This document shows positions 62,628 to 64,000 of a stretch of DNA of 64,000 bases, piece after piece (position 1 is the stretch's first letter; every line of letters begins with the position of its first letter). The notes beneath the pieces are model-generated. The model made no database searches. It was not told the DNA's origin and saw only the letters and a list, made by a program, of their open reading frames with translations. A program made the translations under genes and the position numbers. The stretch lies in assembly GCF_028462125.1 (NCBI RefSeq), contig NZ_CP115468.1, positions 496,001 through 560,000 on the forward strand, written 5' to 3'. The stretch comes from Leptospira sp. GIMC2001. Its GTDB lineage: Bacteria > Spirochaetota > Leptospiria > Leptospirales > Leptospiraceae.

Positions 62628-64000
62628 TTCTTATCTGCGAGTGCTCTTACGTAATCCAAAGAACGAATCAACATATAATCAGGTCGGATCTGATCATCTG
62701 AATGCTCTGATAGATATTTGTCAGATTTACCGAACTTTTTGACATGTTCTTTGATTGCTGGGACATTGAACCTGGACTTGTAACTCGATGCAGAAGGAAT
62801 CTCTGGGAGATGATTCCACATATCTTCTTCTCTATATCGGAACGGAAAACTGCCATCGGCTTCTTCAGATATTTCAATGTCTGGAGTAACACCAACTACT
62901 TGAATGGTTTTGCCAGAAGGAGAATAGTAACGGCTGTTAGTGATCTTAAGAACAAAGTCTTGATTGCCTGGAAGATCCATCGATTTTTGCACAGTTGCCT
63001 TACCAAAAGTTCTCTCACCTAACAGCAATCCGCGACCATGATGTTGAATAGCACTTGCGACAATCTCGCTCGCAGAAGCCGATTTAGCATTCATTAGAAT
63101 CACTAACGGAAGATCTGTGATCTTTTTGTTATTAGCAATTGCTTCTTCTGGACTGCGATTCGGAACTTTTGTGCTAACGATCAGTAGTCCTTTATCAATG
63201 AATAGATCAGCGATATCAATAGCTAGATCTAGATATCCACCAGAATTATTTCGGAGATCGAGAATGATCCCTTTTAGTTTGTTGCCATTGGCTGAAGATT
63301 CTCTTTCCATATCGCGAACTGCTTTTGCAATCATAGAATCCACTGAATCTTCGTTAGGTGCTTTGATGAATCCAGTCAATTTTATATAGGCAATTTCTGG
63401 ATCTTCTTTGAGAATTCTATAAGTTAAATTCTTAATTGTGATCGTGTCTCGAATGATTGGAATGTCTAGTGTTCCAGTCACACCTTTTCTTCGGATGGTA
63501 AGAACAACTTCTGTTGCTTTCTTGCCTTTGATTCGCTTAACCACCTTATCTAAGTTCATCGCTGCAATGGAAATTTTGTCAACAGCTAGGATAACATCTC
63601 CACTACGCAATCCAGACTTGAGGGCGGGGCTTCCTTCCAAGGGATTTTCGACGACAACTTCTCTGGTTCCACCACCGCTGAGTATAGCACCGATTCCTTC
63701 AAAAGAGGAATCATTGATTTTTGCCATAGACTCTTCCCATGCTTCTCGTAGGAATACATTGGAATGTGGGTCAAGTGAGCTTAGGTATCCATTGGCAGCA
63801 GCTAGATAGACATCGTTGATTGTATAGTCTGCTTTTTTTTCTTCGTCGGGTGTCTGGATCTCAGGATCTAAGTCGAGGACTGAATTCGGAAGTGCTGGTT
63901 CTTTATATTTAGCAAGATTCTCTTCAACGTATGCGATGATCTTGTCAAAATCTTTTTTCGAGAAACGAGTTTCTTCCCATTTAGCAGATAAGACAGACTT
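62624..64000 (-). CDS. C-terminal processing peptidase, S41 family, 5' end outside window
   Basis: The frame is open to the window edge, giving at least 458 residues; the ATG at 63727 is internal because [20 protein letters not shown] upstream of it is the conserved S41 N-terminal helix segment. A PDZ domain ([33 protein letters not shown]) is followed by the catalytic core: [35 protein letters not shown] (Ser nucleophile) and [13 protein letters not shown] (Lys base). It should degrade or trim exported proteins in the periplasm. It overlaps nadB by 4 bases. Confidence 0.93.
   Translation of the reverse strand, partial: KSVLSAKWEETRFSKKDFDKIIAYVEENLAKYKEPALPNSVLDLDPEIQTPDEEKKADYTINDVYLAAANGYLSSLDPHSNVFLREAWEESMAKINDSSFEGIGAILSGGGTREVVVENPLEGSPALKSGLRSGDVILAVDKISIAAMNLDKVVKRIKGKKATEVVLTIRRKGVTGTLDIPIIRDTITIKNLTYRILKEDPEIAYIKLTGFIKAPNEDSVDSMIAKAVRDMERESSANGNKLKGIILDLRNNSGGYLDLAIDIADLFIDKGLLIVSTKVPNRSPEEAIANNKKITDLPLVILMNAKSASASEIVASAIQHHGRGLLLGERTFGKATVQKSMDLPGNQDFVLKITNSRYYSPSGKTIQVVGVTPDIEISEEADGSFPFRYREEDMWNHLPEIPSASSYKSRFNVPAIKEHVKKFGKSDKYLSEHSDDQIRPDYMLIRSLDYVRALADKK

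Overview
The window looks like chromosome of a spirochaete of the family Leptospiraceae, most plausibly a Leptospira or close relative; this is an inference. The basis is AT-rich DNA, a very high density of lipoprotein signal peptides with loose spirochaetal lipoboxes, an ftsH-pth-rplY-prs-glmU-tRNA-ispE cluster, RsbU/STAS partner-switching genes and a fused B12-dependent acyl-CoA mutase. I saw no insertion sequence, prophage, CRISPR array or rRNA.

Region by region. 1-12254: end of an rRNA methyltransferase-like gene, a Doc/AbrB-type toxin-antitoxin pair beside a fossil second antitoxin tail, a cation/proton antiporter, then a long minus-strand housekeeping run (EVE protein, ftsH, pth, rplY, prs, uridylyltransferase-only glmU, tRNA-Gln, ispE), a WYL regulator and a FabD-like acyltransferase. 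12255-17079: accessory DNA with a 51-residue small gene, an unknown anchored protein, a SCO1/MORN/YHYH surface-protein operon and a frameshifted membrane-protein pseudogene. 17080-22233: a double beta-lactamase-fold lipoprotein, an STAS protein, an RsbU-like phosphatase and a second, apparently non-phosphorylatable STAS protein.

22217-29069 is the most unusual part: seven tightly overlapping plus-strand genes encode a C39-like peptidase, a RimK-like ATP-grasp ligase, a GCS2-family glutamate ligase, an N-formylglutamate amidohydrolase-like protein, PgsB/CapB, PgsC/CapC and PgsW. I read this as an envelope-associated system that makes or modifies a glutamate-based polymer or peptide, led by an overlapping STAS gene and facing a divergent phosphatase gene.

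29077-40289: a GDPD-like phosphodiesterase, lipoproteins, TPR and nucleotidyltransferase proteins, an SPFH/transglutaminase pair, a gluzincin-like protein, a truncated cyclase and a beta-barrel candidate. 40350-51316: a di-heme peroxidase gene broken by an amber codon, a cobalamin riboswitch leading two exported lipoprotein genes (with a Shine-Dalgarno-masking hairpin), the B12-dependent mutase IcmF, a giant ankyrin-repeat protein and an M23 peptidase. 51469-64000: a persulfide dioxygenase/sulfite exporter pair, fatty-acid genes (enoyl-CoA hydratase, acyl-CoA synthetase), a trio of small paralogous lipoproteins, an ArsR/AHSA1 pair, small oxidative-stress and acetyltransferase-type genes, nadB and a C-terminal processing protease that runs off the window.
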